The notes under the pieces were generated by a model. The model saw only the letters and a list, made by a program, of their open reading frames with translations, was not told the DNA's origin and did no database searches. Both the position numbers and the translations under genes were made by a program. A stretch of DNA of 25,079 nt from Limisphaerales bacterium. Lineage in GTDB: Bacteria; Verrucomicrobiota; Verrucomicrobiia; Limisphaerales; UBA8199. Location of the stretch: positions 1-25,079 of the forward strand of contig JANXQE010000096.1 of assembly GCA_025356925.1 (NCBI GenBank), written 5' to 3'. The stretch's first letter is position 1. The number at the start of each line of letters is the position of its first letter. Of the stretch, positions 6,827-14,897 are shown in pieces.

Positions 6827-8392
6827 CTACTTCGCGATCTCGATGCAGCGGGTTTCGCGAATGACCGTGATGCGGATCTGGCCCGGATACTGCAGTTCGT
6901 TCTCCACCCTCGAAGCCAGACTGCGCGCCAGCGCGTAAGCTTTTTCGTCATCCACCTGATCCGGTTGAACAAACACGCGTAACTCGCGCCCGGCCTGCAC
7001 TGCGAACGCCTTTTCCACCCCCGGGAATGACCCGGCAATGTGTTCGAGGTTTTCCATCCGCTTGAGATAGGTTGACATGTTCTCCGAGCGAGCGCCCGGG
7101 CGTGAAGCGCTGATGGCATCGGCCGCGCTGACCAGGATTCCCATCGGGCCAATGGGTGGCACGTCATTGTGATGCGAGGCTACGCCGTTCACCACTTCGT
7201 CGGATTCGCCATGGCGTTTGATCAGGTCCGCGCCGACGACTGCGTGAGGACCTTCGACCTCGTGATTCACCGCCTTGCCAATATCGTGGAGGAGGCCGGC
7301 GCGTTTGGCCGTCATCACGTCCAAGCCCAATTCGGAGGCCATTAGCCCCATCAGTTGGGCCACTTCCACTGAATGGTCCAAAATGTTTTGAGAAAAACTG
7401 TGCCGGAAATGCAAGCGACCCAGCAGCTTTACCAGCTCGGGAGCCAGGGGCGGCAATCCGGCTTTCTGCACGGCCTCCTCGCCCAACCGGGTGATCATCT
7501 CGTTCATCTCCCGGGTGACCTCAGTCACGACCTCCTCGATGCGGGTTGGGTGAATTCGCCCATCCGTGATGAGCCGTTGCATCGCTTCGCGGGCGATTTC
7601 ACGCCGAACCGGGTCGAATCCTGACAAGAGAACCGAACCGGGCGTGTCATCGATTAGCACCGTCACCCCCGTAGCCGCTTCGAACGCACGGATGTTGCGG
7701 CCCTCGCGACCGATGATGCGGCCTTTGATGTCTTCTCCGCTGGGTAGAGCGATGCTGGTGGTGGTGTTTTCAAAAGTGTGCCCTCCCGCGTAGCGCTGAA
7801 TAGCGATGCTGATGATGCGTTTCGCTTTCTCCTCCGCCTTGGTGCGGGCATCCTCCAGGATGTGGCGCGTTAGAGTGTTGGCATCGCGCAGCGATTCTTG
7901 TTCAATCCGCCTCAGCAGAGCTTCACGTGCCTCTGCCTGGCTGAGCCCTGCCACACGCTCTAACTCCTCGCGCGTTTGTTCTTGGAGCCTTGCCAGTTCC
8001 GTTTCCCGCGTGTGAAGTGCCGCCGTGTGTTGCTCCAGTGTTTCCTTTTGCTGCGTCAGGCTTTGCTCGCCCTCCATCACGCGCTGGAGTTGGGAGTTAA
8101 TCAGGCCCTCGCGCTCAGCCAAACGACGTTCAAGCTCCAGTCGTTCGGCTCGCCGAGAGGCCATCGCCTGTTCAAACTGCTCATGCGCCTTGAGCGCTTC
8201 CTGACTCGCGGTCAGTCGCGCATCACGCACGATGGCCTCCGCTTCCTTCCTGGCTTTGTCTACCCCCGCCTCCTGCCGTGATGCCTCGGCCTGTTTTGCC
8301 TGGTGTTTCCTCCACTTAAGCAAAACGTAACAAATCACGGCGCCGCTTAGCACAAGGCCAGCATGCTCCAGAGTATCAACTAACGAGCTCAT
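6827..8392 (-). CDS. rny: Ribonuclease Y
   Basis: Membrane-anchored endoribonuclease that starts mRNA decay. At 521 residues it has the normal family length and all domains in order: an N-terminal membrane helix (about 10-26), a long coiled coil (30-195), a KH RNA-binding domain around SGEDIKGRIIGREGRNIRAF with the GxxG loop GREG at 228-231, and an HD metal-dependent nuclease domain (about 325-430) with H340, and the HD pair H369-D370 in AGLLHDIGKA. The end RCIEIAK is typical. The start lies 18 bp after the stop of the cyclo-ligase gene, so rarA, cyclo-ligase and rny probably form one operon. Very sure of the identity. Confidence 0.97.
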   Translation of the reverse strand: MSSLVDTLEHAGLVLSGAVICYVLLKWRKHQAKQAEASRQEAGVDKARKEAEAIVRDARLTASQEALKAHEQFEQAMASRRAERLELERRLAEREGLINSQLQRVMEGEQSLTQQKETLEQHTAALHTRETELARLQEQTREELERVAGLSQAEAREALLRRIEQESLRDANTLTRHILEDARTKAEEKAKRIISIAIQRYAGGHTFENTTTSIALPSGEDIKGRIIGREGRNIRAFEAATGVTVLIDDTPGSVLLSGFDPVRREIAREAMQRLITDGRIHPTRIEEVVTEVTREMNEMITRLGEEAVQKAGLPPLAPELVKLLGRLHFRHSFSQNILDHSVEVAQLMGLMASELGLDVMTAKRAGLLHDIGKAVNHEVEGPHAVVGADLIKRHGESDEVVNGVASHHNDVPPIGPMGILVSAADAISASRPGARSENMSTYLKRMENLEHIAGSFPGVEKAFAVQAGRELRVFVQPDQVDDEKAYALARSLASRVENELQYPGQIRITVIRETRCIEIAK

Positions 8393-8410
8393 TCCAAAAC
8401 CGCGCGCCAG

Positions 8411-8989
8411 TTACAGCTCGATCCAGCGCGTCGGCGTCAAGATACAGTTCACGTCTGAGTCATGCGGTTCGACGGGCACCTCGGGCACGATTTGTTCCTC
8501 GAACGCTACCGCGCACGTCTTTCCGCGCACCGCTGCCAGCAATTGGTCGTAAAACCCTTTGCCCCGGCCAAGCCGGCGGCCATGCAAGTCAAAGGCTACC
8601 CCGGGCACCAGGATAAAGTCCAGCCGGTTCAGTGACACCGTTTCACAGTCGGCACGGGGTTCCGGAATGCCGTAATGGCCCCGGGCCAGTTCGCTGGTCA
8701 CATCCCTCACCTGCCGGGCCAGGTACCTCTGTGTTCCCAGGTCAAACCGAGGCAGGGCGACCACCTTTCCCGCTTTGATCTTATCGACAACCAACGGCCA
8801 AACATCCAGTTCGTTTCCGACCGGTGCATAGAAGAGAATGGATTCTGCCCGCCGCCACTGCGACTGCTGCTCTAACAAGGCGCGGGCCTGAGCTGAGGCG
8901 TTCCCCCGGTATTCTGCCGACAGCGCGGCCACCCGCGCCGTCACCTCTTCGCGCAACCTTGCTTTCAGCGCCTGTAGGCTTGCCTGCAC
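8411..8989 (-). CDS. 5-formyltetrahydrofolate cyclo-ligase
   Basis: ATP-dependent enzyme that converts 5-formyl-THF to 5,10-methenyl-THF in one-carbon metabolism (also called MTHFS, YgfA or Fau). At 192 residues the length is normal. Family marks are FYAPVGNELDVWPL (53-66), a YGIPEP segment (106-111), and the nucleotide/folate-binding stretch LVPGVAFD ... RLGRGKGFYDQLL (127-151). The start codon is GTG at 8989, only 9 bp after the rarA stop. The pairing with rny, a membrane RNase gene, is known from other phyla. In proteobacteria the upstream neighbour is often zapA with 6S RNA; here rarA takes that place and leaves no room for an RNA gene. Confidence 0.95.
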   Translation of the reverse strand: MQASLQALKARLREEVTARVAALSAEYRGNASAQARALLEQQSQWRRAESILFYAPVGNELDVWPLVVDKIKAGKVVALPRFDLGTQRYLARQVRDVTSELARGHYGIPEPRADCETVSLNRLDFILVPGVAFDLHGRRLGRGKGFYDQLLAAVRGKTCAVAFEEQIVPEVPVEPHDSDVNCILTPTRWIEL

Positions 8990-8998
8990 GAATAAAGA

Positions 8999-10366
8999 TT
9001 ATGGCGCTTCGTCCCGTGGCGCCCTTGCCATCAGCCGCCACTTCTCCACGCGCTCTTTTATCTTTTTTTCAACTCCCTGATCGCTTGGATCGTAATAACG
9101 CTTGACGGCTCCCAGATGGTCCTGCGCGACGAAATGTTCAGGATAATCGTGGGCATACTTGTACCCTTCGCCGTGACCGAGTTGCTCCGCGCCACGATAA
9201 TGGCCGTCGCGTAAATGTCCCGGCACCGGCAAGGTCCGGCCCGACTCGACATCCTTCATCGCCGCATCGATTGCCACCACAGTGCTATTGCTTTTGGGGG
9301 CGGTCGCGATGTAAAGGGTGGCTTCGGCCAGCGGGATCCGTGCTTCGGGCCAGCCGACGAATTCAGCGGCCTGAAACGCCGCGTTGGCCAGGACCAGTGC
9401 CATCGGATCAGCCAACCCGACATCCTCCGCCGCGTGAATCACGATTCGCCGCGCAATGAACCGCGGATCCTCCCCGGCATGGATCATCTTCGCCAGCCAA
9501 TAGAGCGCGGCATCCGGGTCGCTCCCGCGCATAGACTTGATGAAGGCAGAAATGGTGTCGTAATGGGCATCCTCGTCATCATAGACCACCGCCTTTTTCT
9601 GGATGCTTTGCTCCGCGGTTGCCAAATCGAGGTGAACGATCCCGTCCGCTGACGGGGCGGTTGTTAGTGAAGCAATTTCCAGCGCGTTCAACGCTTTGCG
9701 CGCGTCTCCGTCGGAGAGTTTTGCCAGGTGCCGAAGCGCGGATTCCTCCGCGGCGATCTTCATGAACCCAAGTCCCCGATCGGTATCCGTCAGCGCCCGA
9801 CGCAGCAGCCCGTAAAGATCCACCTCGCTCAACGGCCGCAACTCAAAAATCTGCGAGCGAGAGACCAACGGGGAATTGACGAAAAAAAACGGATTGTGGG
9901 TCGTCGCACCGATGAGCCGGACCACCCCGGCTTCGACATCGGGCAGGAGCACGTCCTGCTGGGCTTTGTTGAAGCGGTGGATTTCATCGATGAACAGGAT
10001 CGTTGACGCGCCTGTGTTTTCCACCCGGTTTCCCGCCGCTGACAGCACGCGCCGCATGTCGGACACGTTCGATTCCACACCGCTTAGACGCTCGAATTTA
10101 CTCCGCGTTTGGCGAGCAATGATTTGGGCGAGTGAGGTTTTGCCCGTGCCGGGCGGCCCGTAGAAGATAAGGGACTGGATTCGGTCGGCTTCGATGGCCC
10201 GGCGCAACAAATGACCAGGAGCCAGGATGTGGGTTTGACCGACGAATTCGCTTAAATCCCGCGGACGCAGCCGGGCTGCCAAAGGTTGATGCCTTTGCAC
10301 CTCCCGGCCCGCCGACAGCTCCGGAGCCGCCGTGGAGGCTTCTGGAAAAAGGTCATCGCGCGCCAT
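8999..10366 (-). CDS. rarA: Replication-associated recombination protein A (RarA/MgsA AAA+ ATPase)
   Basis: AAA+ ATPase of the RarA/WRNIP1 family that acts at stalled replication forks. It has 455 residues, the usual length. The N-terminus PLAARLRPRDLSEFVGQTHIL is the clamp-loader-like signature. Walker A is GPPGTGKT (70-77), Walker B ILFIDE (123-128) is followed by the family motif IHRFNKAQQD, and the sensor 1 region is VRLIGATTHNPFF. The C-terminal tetramerisation part contains DPDAALYWLAKMIHAGEDPRFIARR-like sequence and the KYAHDYPEHFVAQ stretch near the end. It is the first gene of a probable three-gene minus-strand operon with the cyclo-ligase and rny. Confidence 0.96.
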   Translation of the reverse strand: MARDDLFPEASTAAPELSAGREVQRHQPLAARLRPRDLSEFVGQTHILAPGHLLRRAIEADRIQSLIFYGPPGTGKTSLAQIIARQTRSKFERLSGVESNVSDMRRVLSAAGNRVENTGASTILFIDEIHRFNKAQQDVLLPDVEAGVVRLIGATTHNPFFFVNSPLVSRSQIFELRPLSEVDLYGLLRRALTDTDRGLGFMKIAAEESALRHLAKLSDGDARKALNALEIASLTTAPSADGIVHLDLATAEQSIQKKAVVYDDEDAHYDTISAFIKSMRGSDPDAALYWLAKMIHAGEDPRFIARRIVIHAAEDVGLADPMALVLANAAFQAAEFVGWPEARIPLAEATLYIATAPKSNSTVVAIDAAMKDVESGRTLPVPGHLRDGHYRGAEQLGHGEGYKYAHDYPEHFVAQDHLGAVKRYYDPSDQGVEKKIKERVEKWRLMARAPRDEAP

Positions 10367-10794
10367 GCTTTTAACATATCAGCGGCTCCGGCATCTCCCA
10401 AACAAAATGCTGGCCGCGCTTTCAAGGTAAAAAAACCCCGCCATTGCCGTGTGTAACAGTTCCTTTGAACTTTTTAGAAACAGAAGGAACCCGCCGGGTT
10501 GCTTTCGACTTCCAATAAAGGCCTGTCGGCCACAACCTCGACTAAAGTTCCGTGGATTATTTACTACGGTTCAAGGACATAGTTTCTAATCACGTGCATA
10601 GGCAGGGAAAATTGTCATCGGGATTCCAGTCTTGGATTCCCGTTCGCCTGCGGTATTACAAAGAACCGGCGCTTGGTCTCTTCAAACGGCCCGACGTCGC
10701 GCGCTTGATGGAGTTATCCTGCACTATTCGCCATGGTTTCTCAAGCACAAATAGTTCCTGCCAGGCGAAAGTTTTGCTTGCGTCAAACCCGGCT
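10367..10794. other. 428-bp spacer between the response regulator and rarA; no gene seen
   Basis: No convincing coding sequence in either strand: the open frames here lack family features and run into the antisense of the response regulator. Small elements are an inverted repeat GTTCCTT (10459-10465) / AAGGAAC (10484-10490), a dyad AACCCG-C-CGGGTT (10488-10500), and a run of seven A at 10429-10435, which reads as T on the minus strand. The rarA promoter should lie within this spacer, but I cannot point to boxes with confidence. Confidence 0.5.
10459..10490. repeat. Inverted repeat GTTCCTT...AAGGAAC
   Basis: Perfect 7-bp arms are separated by 18 bases, inside the rarA upstream spacer. The left arm can pair instead with a nearer GAAC (10467-10470), so two alternative folds exist. 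No function can be assigned; chance is possible. Confidence 0.3.
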
Positions 10795-11232
10795 TCAGCA
10801 CATCGCGGATGGGGGGCGAGCCGGTCTGGGAGTGGCACCGCCGCGCTCCACGGCTTTGGCCCGTGGATGTCGCAGCCAGTGTTTGATTCTGGGCAAGAGT
10901 TCGTCCGGACTGACCGGTTTCGTGACATATTCATCGGCGCCCGATTCCATCCCGGCGTACCGGGTAAACTCGCTGGTCAGCCCCGTCAACATGATGATTG
11001 GAGTGGCGGAAGTATCCTCGCCTCGGCGCAACGCCTCACAAACGGCAAAACCGTCCAACTCAGGAAGAACCAAATCCAATAGGATTAGGTCAGGCGAGAC
11101 CGAGCGCGCTTTCTTGAGCGCATCCAATCCGTTGGCTGCGGTGCTCACGAGGAAGCCCGCGTGTTTGAAACTCAATCGCAGCAACTCCAGGAGTTCGGTA
11201 TTGTCTTCTACAATTAGCAGCTTCTTTCGCAT
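10795..11232 (-). CDS. Single-domain response regulator (CheY-like receiver)
   Basis: Receiver domain protein of 145 residues without an output domain. MRKKLLIVEDNTELLELLRL is a canonical receiver start with acidic residues E9 and D10. The phospho-acceptor is D53 in LILLDLVLPELDG, T83 is the switch residue and K105 lies in YVTKP. After the receiver (about residue 120) there is a short basic, proline-rich tail (HPRAKAVERGGATPRPARPP) with no recognisable domain. The start at 11232 has a good AAGGA six bases upstream; the longer open frame to 11307 lacks that support. No histidine kinase is nearby, so it is an orphan in this window. Confidence 0.92.
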   Translation of the reverse strand: MRKKLLIVEDNTELLELLRLSFKHAGFLVSTAANGLDALKKARSVSPDLILLDLVLPELDGFAVCEALRRGEDTSATPIIMLTGLTSEFTRYAGMESGADEYVTKPVSPDELLPRIKHWLRHPRAKAVERGGATPRPARPPSAMC

Positions 11233-11386
11233 AAGTCCTTGGCCCGGCTGTAATAACGGTTTCGGCCGAGCCACAGTATCGCCCTCGTGTCTCTTCACCC
11301 GCGTCAATTCTTGAGCAGGATCGATGCCGAAGGAAGAGCCTGCACTTAATCCATTCTTAAGGTTTGTTTGCTATCCTGGCTGCCAA

Positions 11387-11498
11387 GTGTTGGAGGTCCG
11401 AATGGCCTCGGCAGGATTAAGCTGTCGAGGCTGTGGACTTTTCAGGTCTTTTTGCTCGGGCGTTATTCACGGGCACCAGGGCGGTCGGACCTCCACAC
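11387..11498 (+). repeat. Nested inverted repeat, cloverleaf-like fold in divergent intergenic DNA
   Basis: The outer stem is a perfect 11-bp match, TGGAGGTCCGA (11391-11401) with TCGGACCTCCA (11485-11495), extended by GTG/CAC (11387-11389 with 11496-11498) after one bulged T. Inside is a second stem, GCCTCGGCAG (11405-11414) with CTGTCGAGGC (11422-11431), 10 bp including one G-U, and a seven-base loop GATTAAG. A weak third stem may form at about 11435-11451. It lies upstream of the isomerase gene at 11541. Confidence 0.5.
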
Positions 11499-11540
11499 TT
11501 TATTCTGGACACTGCCTCGGTTCATTCTTCAATAGATGGC

Positions 11541-12500
11541 ATGTTTGCAGAAATCCCGACTGGTCCTGTTTCCTGTTCACGCCAAACTCGACGCGAATTT
11601 CTTTGCCAGGCAGCATTCGCCCTGGCAGCTACTTCGATCCTGCCCGCAGCGGTTGCCCAAGCCGGCACGGCCGGAAATTCCGCGAGCGACGGTCAGAGGA
11701 CTCTGGTGGGCTCGAACGTTTATGGCTGGGGCCAATACGCGCAGCGGGATGCGAAAAAGCTGGAGGTTGAGGAAGTTCTCTCTGCGTTGCGCGACACGGG
11801 CTACGATTACCTGGAGACGAATTTGGATGTGGGCCGCCCCGACGAAAACGGACGTTTTGCCGATCAACTCAAGGCTAAGGGCCTCAAACCAGTAAGCCTT
11901 TACACCGGTGCCAAGCTGCACGACGCTGGCCAGGCCAAGGAGATCGTGGCGAAAGTGCTCACCGCGGCCAAGGTCTGTCAGCAAGCCGGATTTCGTGTGC
12001 TTAGCTGTAATGCGGATCCAATCGGCCGGGAGAAAACCGACGAAGAGCTTAAGACCCAGGCGGGTGCTTTGACCGATTTGGGCGAAGGATTGAATGCTTT
12101 GGGCATGAGACTCGGCGTGCATCACCATATGCCCGAGATGGCCAATCACGCTCGCGAATTTCACTACAACTTCCAACACACGAAACCTGGAGTGGTTGGC
12201 TGGTGCTATGACGTTCACTGGGTCTGGAAAGGGGGTGTCATGCCCCTGGACGCCCTGACGGCCTACGGAGCGAGAGTCGTTACGTGGCACCTTCGGCAAA
12301 GTCGCAACGGCGTCTGGTGGGAGGATCTCGACACTGGCGATATCGATTACACTGCCGTGGCCCAGTACGCCAGGGACCATCAACTGGCCCGCCGCTTTTC
12401 TGTCGAACTGGCCCTCGAGCCCGGCACCAAAGTCACCCGCTCAGTGGTCGAGAATCACCGTCGCAGCCGCGAGTTTGTTCGCCGAATCTTCGAAGCCTAA
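11541..12500 (+). CDS. Tat-exported sugar phosphate isomerase/epimerase-like TIM-barrel protein
   Basis: Predicted protein of the xylose isomerase-like/AP endonuclease 2 TIM-barrel superfamily, 319 residues; substrate unknown. A twin-arginine signal is seen near the N-terminus (S-R-Q-T-R17-R18-E-F-L, then QAAFALAATSILPAAVAQA), so the enzyme is likely exported folded to the periplasm. The barrel starts at SNVYGWGQYAQRD. Likely metal/substrate residues are the E of YDYLETNLDVG, the HHH of GMRLGVHHHMPEM, the D/H of WCYDVHWVW, the H of VVTWHLRQS, and the E of VELALEPG near the end. The open frame reaches back to 11433, but the Tat signal favours ATG 11541; no strong Shine-Dalgarno is visible. It is divergent from the response regulator. 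Confidence 0.85.
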   Translation: MFAEIPTGPVSCSRQTRREFLCQAAFALAATSILPAAVAQAGTAGNSASDGQRTLVGSNVYGWGQYAQRDAKKLEVEEVLSALRDTGYDYLETNLDVGRPDENGRFADQLKAKGLKPVSLYTGAKLHDAGQAKEIVAKVLTAAKVCQQAGFRVLSCNADPIGREKTDEELKTQAGALTDLGEGLNALGMRLGVHHHMPEMANHAREFHYNFQHTKPGVVGWCYDVHWVWKGGVMPLDALTAYGARVVTWHLRQSRNGVWWEDLDTGDIDYTAVAQYARDHQLARRFSVELALEPGTKVTRSVVENHRRSREFVRRIFEA

Positions 12501-12585
12501 CCAGCAGGTCACTCTCGTTTCCGGACGTCAGGCTTAGCCGTGTCATTCAGCAAGACCAGAGCTTCACGGATCGTCCAAGGTTGTA

Positions 12586-14415
12586 TTAGGGTTTGGGCTC
12601 GTCCCAAACCCAATCGCCCTGCGAAGCGCTCTTTCCGGACGCCCCGCCATGGTCAATTTCATCCCAGCCAACGGAGTAGAGAAGAAAGCCTTCGTCGGTG
12701 CGGTGATATTTCAACCGTTCGCCACTAATAATGTCCAGGGGGATTTTATCCACGAACTGCGGGATGAGATCCTCGAGGTTTCCAGGATTTTGGCGATGGA
12801 CTAGTCGATAGCGTTGCAAGGCACAGGCCAACAATGCCTGGTTGACCATGGTTTGGTTTCTGGCGGTTCTCTGGAAAGCCTTCGCATAGTCCGACAGGAA
12901 GACGCGCGCCATATAGGGTCCTGGCGAGAAACCTTCCAGCCAGGCCGAAGTTGTGAGAGAGAGGTCCTCGATTCGTCGCGGTTGCACCAGTCCGTTCGTT
13001 GTGTTGACCGCCTCCATAAACCGTTGCTCGATCGAAGCAATCGCCGCCATACTCTGGTAAATCCAGCCTCGAGGCATCAAACGGTCCACGTAATACGCCG
13101 GGTCTTTGAGTCTCGACCAGAGGCTCGGATCTGGAGAACCCGGCGAGAAAATGCTCTGAAGGTCGGAGGGTGAGGTAGTCTCAAGCGTTGAACACGCTGA
13201 AATCCTTTGGGTATCTACCGCTTCCGCCACCTGGGGGAGCAAATGGATATCGGCGAGTTGGCGCTGCAGTTCCACCAATTGAGCGTCTTGCCAGGCGTCC
13301 AACCGCAAGCCGTCGGCGATCGTGCTCGTGTATAGCCCGGTAATGGCAACGTGGATCATCGCCGCGACCAGCGTCATCGGTTTGCCCTCAAGCAGCCGGC
13401 GCAAGTCGTGCAGAAGGGTCATCTCGCGTAAGGCTTTATCGGGCTGGCCCTGGAGCAGGTAGCATTGCGCTCGCTGCGACAGCGTCTGAGCCACCGTCCG
13501 GAGTGCGACGTAATTTGGGGTTGGGATTCCCCACGGATGCGAGTAGTCGCCCTCTCGGCGCACGCGCGGCCGTTCCACAGCATTCCGTATCAAATCAAGC
13601 TCAGGAGTGATTTCGTCGGAGCAAGCAAGGTACTCCGCTGCGCTGCAGGTGGTAGGGTGGCGCAAGAACACATGGAATCGATTGGTCCCCTCTGGCTCGA
13701 TGCGCAATGAATCATCGCCCAACCATACGGTGGCGAATCGGCCTTTCGGAAAAAGCCCCTCGACTTCCTTCGAGAGCGGTATTTTGCTGGCGAGGACCGC
13801 CACCCGAACGGGCGAGATGGGATTGGGCGGCTGAGAAACGAAGGTATAACCCTGCGCCCCGTTCAAGCGGGGACCGGGCATCGCAATCGCCGAAGGCCGC
13901 ATGACCTGGTGGACCACCCGCCTGAGCGTTTCCGCCTCCGCAGGGTTAATTCCGGGCATCCCCCCGCTTTTCGAGTGCAGCACAATGTCGGCTCCCTCAG
14001 CCGGGATGTTGGCGGTCGCGGGTAGGGCTGTTACTTCGGCGACGCGATTGCTGCTGCGAAGCCCGAGGCATTCCGCAATAGCAGAGAATTTGCCCGATAA
14101 CTCATTGGAGAATCCCGCGGTATGCTCTCTCACAAACCATTCAGCCATTTTTGGCGCTGCGAAGACATTTTCTTGATCGGGAATGGGGGCCGGTATCTGG
14201 GCCTCCCAAATCAGGTTGATGCCTTTTGTCTCCAGCTCATGCCGGCATTGCTCCCAGGCTCGTTTGCCACGCCAATTCTCTTCGGTGTAGAGCAGCGCGA
14301 GGAGCGTAACGAGGCAAGCCAAGACGAAGAGGCCGCGGCCCAGGACACGCGGGGAGAAAAGCCAGGTCACCAAGCGGTTCAACCACCCCGAACGCTGTTT
14401 AATACTGTCTTGCAT
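12586..14415 (-). CDS. Membrane-anchored protein of unknown function, third gene of the sigma-factor cluster
   Basis: A 609-residue protein that I cannot assign to a named family. After a basic N-terminus there is one membrane helix (about 26-43, GLFVLACLVTLLALLY), so the bulk is probably periplasmic. The middle is helical, with repeats resembling tetratricopeptide-type helices (AQCYLLQGQPDKALREMTLL). The last 90 residues carry ALQRYRLVHRQNPGNLEDLIP, then VDKIPLDIISGERLKYHRTD and GFLLYSVGWDEIDHGG. This tail resembles one found on many uncharacterised planctomycete and verrucomicrobial proteins and recalls the C-terminal fold of type II pseudopilins. The start at 14415 lies 13 bp after the preceding stop; the longer frame to 14520 would overlap that gene. 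Confidence 0.75.
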   Translation of the reverse strand: MQDSIKQRSGWLNRLVTWLFSPRVLGRGLFVLACLVTLLALLYTEENWRGKRAWEQCRHELETKGINLIWEAQIPAPIPDQENVFAAPKMAEWFVREHTAGFSNELSGKFSAIAECLGLRSSNRVAEVTALPATANIPAEGADIVLHSKSGGMPGINPAEAETLRRVVHQVMRPSAIAMPGPRLNGAQGYTFVSQPPNPISPVRVAVLASKIPLSKEVEGLFPKGRFATVWLGDDSLRIEPEGTNRFHVFLRHPTTCSAAEYLACSDEITPELDLIRNAVERPRVRREGDYSHPWGIPTPNYVALRTVAQTLSQRAQCYLLQGQPDKALREMTLLHDLRRLLEGKPMTLVAAMIHVAITGLYTSTIADGLRLDAWQDAQLVELQRQLADIHLLPQVAEAVDTQRISACSTLETTSPSDLQSIFSPGSPDPSLWSRLKDPAYYVDRLMPRGWIYQSMAAIASIEQRFMEAVNTTNGLVQPRRIEDLSLTTSAWLEGFSPGPYMARVFLSDYAKAFQRTARNQTMVNQALLACALQRYRLVHRQNPGNLEDLIPQFVDKIPLDIISGERLKYHRTDEGFLLYSVGWDEIDHGGASGKSASQGDWVWDEPKP

Positions 14416-14428
14416 AAATAAATCCAGC

Positions 14429-14881
14429 TCAGGCTCTGAGCGTACCGCCCAGGCGTTCGCTCCGGGGGCGGGGCGGGTAGGCTTTAGGGCGCTCGGCCAC
14501 TGGCACCTTCCATTGACCAACCAAGTCCGCCAGAAGCTGCTGTTCTTCTCGTCTTACGCGAGTCACTTCCGCCGCGGGCCGTGCACCCATCGAAATCAAT
14601 GCGTATTTGTCGCCAGTGGTGGTCAGGTTGACGGCCAGAAGCACCAGCCAAATCGCGACTAGTCCCGCCCACGCCTCGGGGCGGGGCCACAGAAGGGCTG
14701 CTAGCTGAGCCCTGATGCTGAGGAAGTCACGGTTTAGAGCAGTTGCGGCGGGAGTCTGGGTAGATGTATGGCGCAGTTTTTTCGGAGCTCGCGCAGCGGT
14801 GAGAATGCCCTGGCGCCAGCCTGGTGGAATCTGCCTCAGGCCCTGGCGCCGAAGTCGTTGTTCAAAGTCGTCCGGGTTCAT
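14429..14881 (-). CDS. Small single-pass membrane protein, possible anti-sigma factor
   Basis: 150 residues: a cytoplasmic-looking N-terminal region (MNPDDFEQRLRRQGLRQIPP, then WRQGIL), one membrane helix at about 69-87 (EAWAGLVAIWLVLLAVNL), and a C-terminal part ending in PPRPRSERLGGTLRA. It follows the sigma factor by 16 bp and precedes the 609-residue protein by 13 bp. Position and topology suggest that it senses or restrains the sigma factor, but the zinc-binding HxxxCxxC motif of classic ZAS anti-sigma factors is absent. The role is inferred from context only. Confidence 0.7.
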   Translation of the reverse strand: MNPDDFEQRLRRQGLRQIPPGWRQGILTAARAPKKLRHTSTQTPAATALNRDFLSIRAQLAALLWPRPEAWAGLVAIWLVLLAVNLTTTGDKYALISMGARPAAEVTRVRREEQQLLADLVGQWKVPVAERPKAYPPRPRSERLGGTLRA

Positions 14882-14897
14882 GATGCGGTTTTCTATC

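Noticed and set aside
10552..11082. Plus-strand open frame across the rarA spacer
   Set aside because: It overlaps the response regulator antisense and has no recognisable features; the start would be GTG without a ribosome site.
11387..11498. Nested repeat as an integron attC site or tRNA
   Set aside because: No core GTTRRRY/RYYYAAC pair is placed at the ends, no integrase is nearby, and the arms do not match tRNA stem lengths or a T-loop.
11402..11770. Open frame behind a perfect GGAGG at 11392
   Set aside because: It runs out of frame through the Tat isomerase gene and its product has no protein-like pattern. The GGAGG is kept as part of the inverted-repeat finding.
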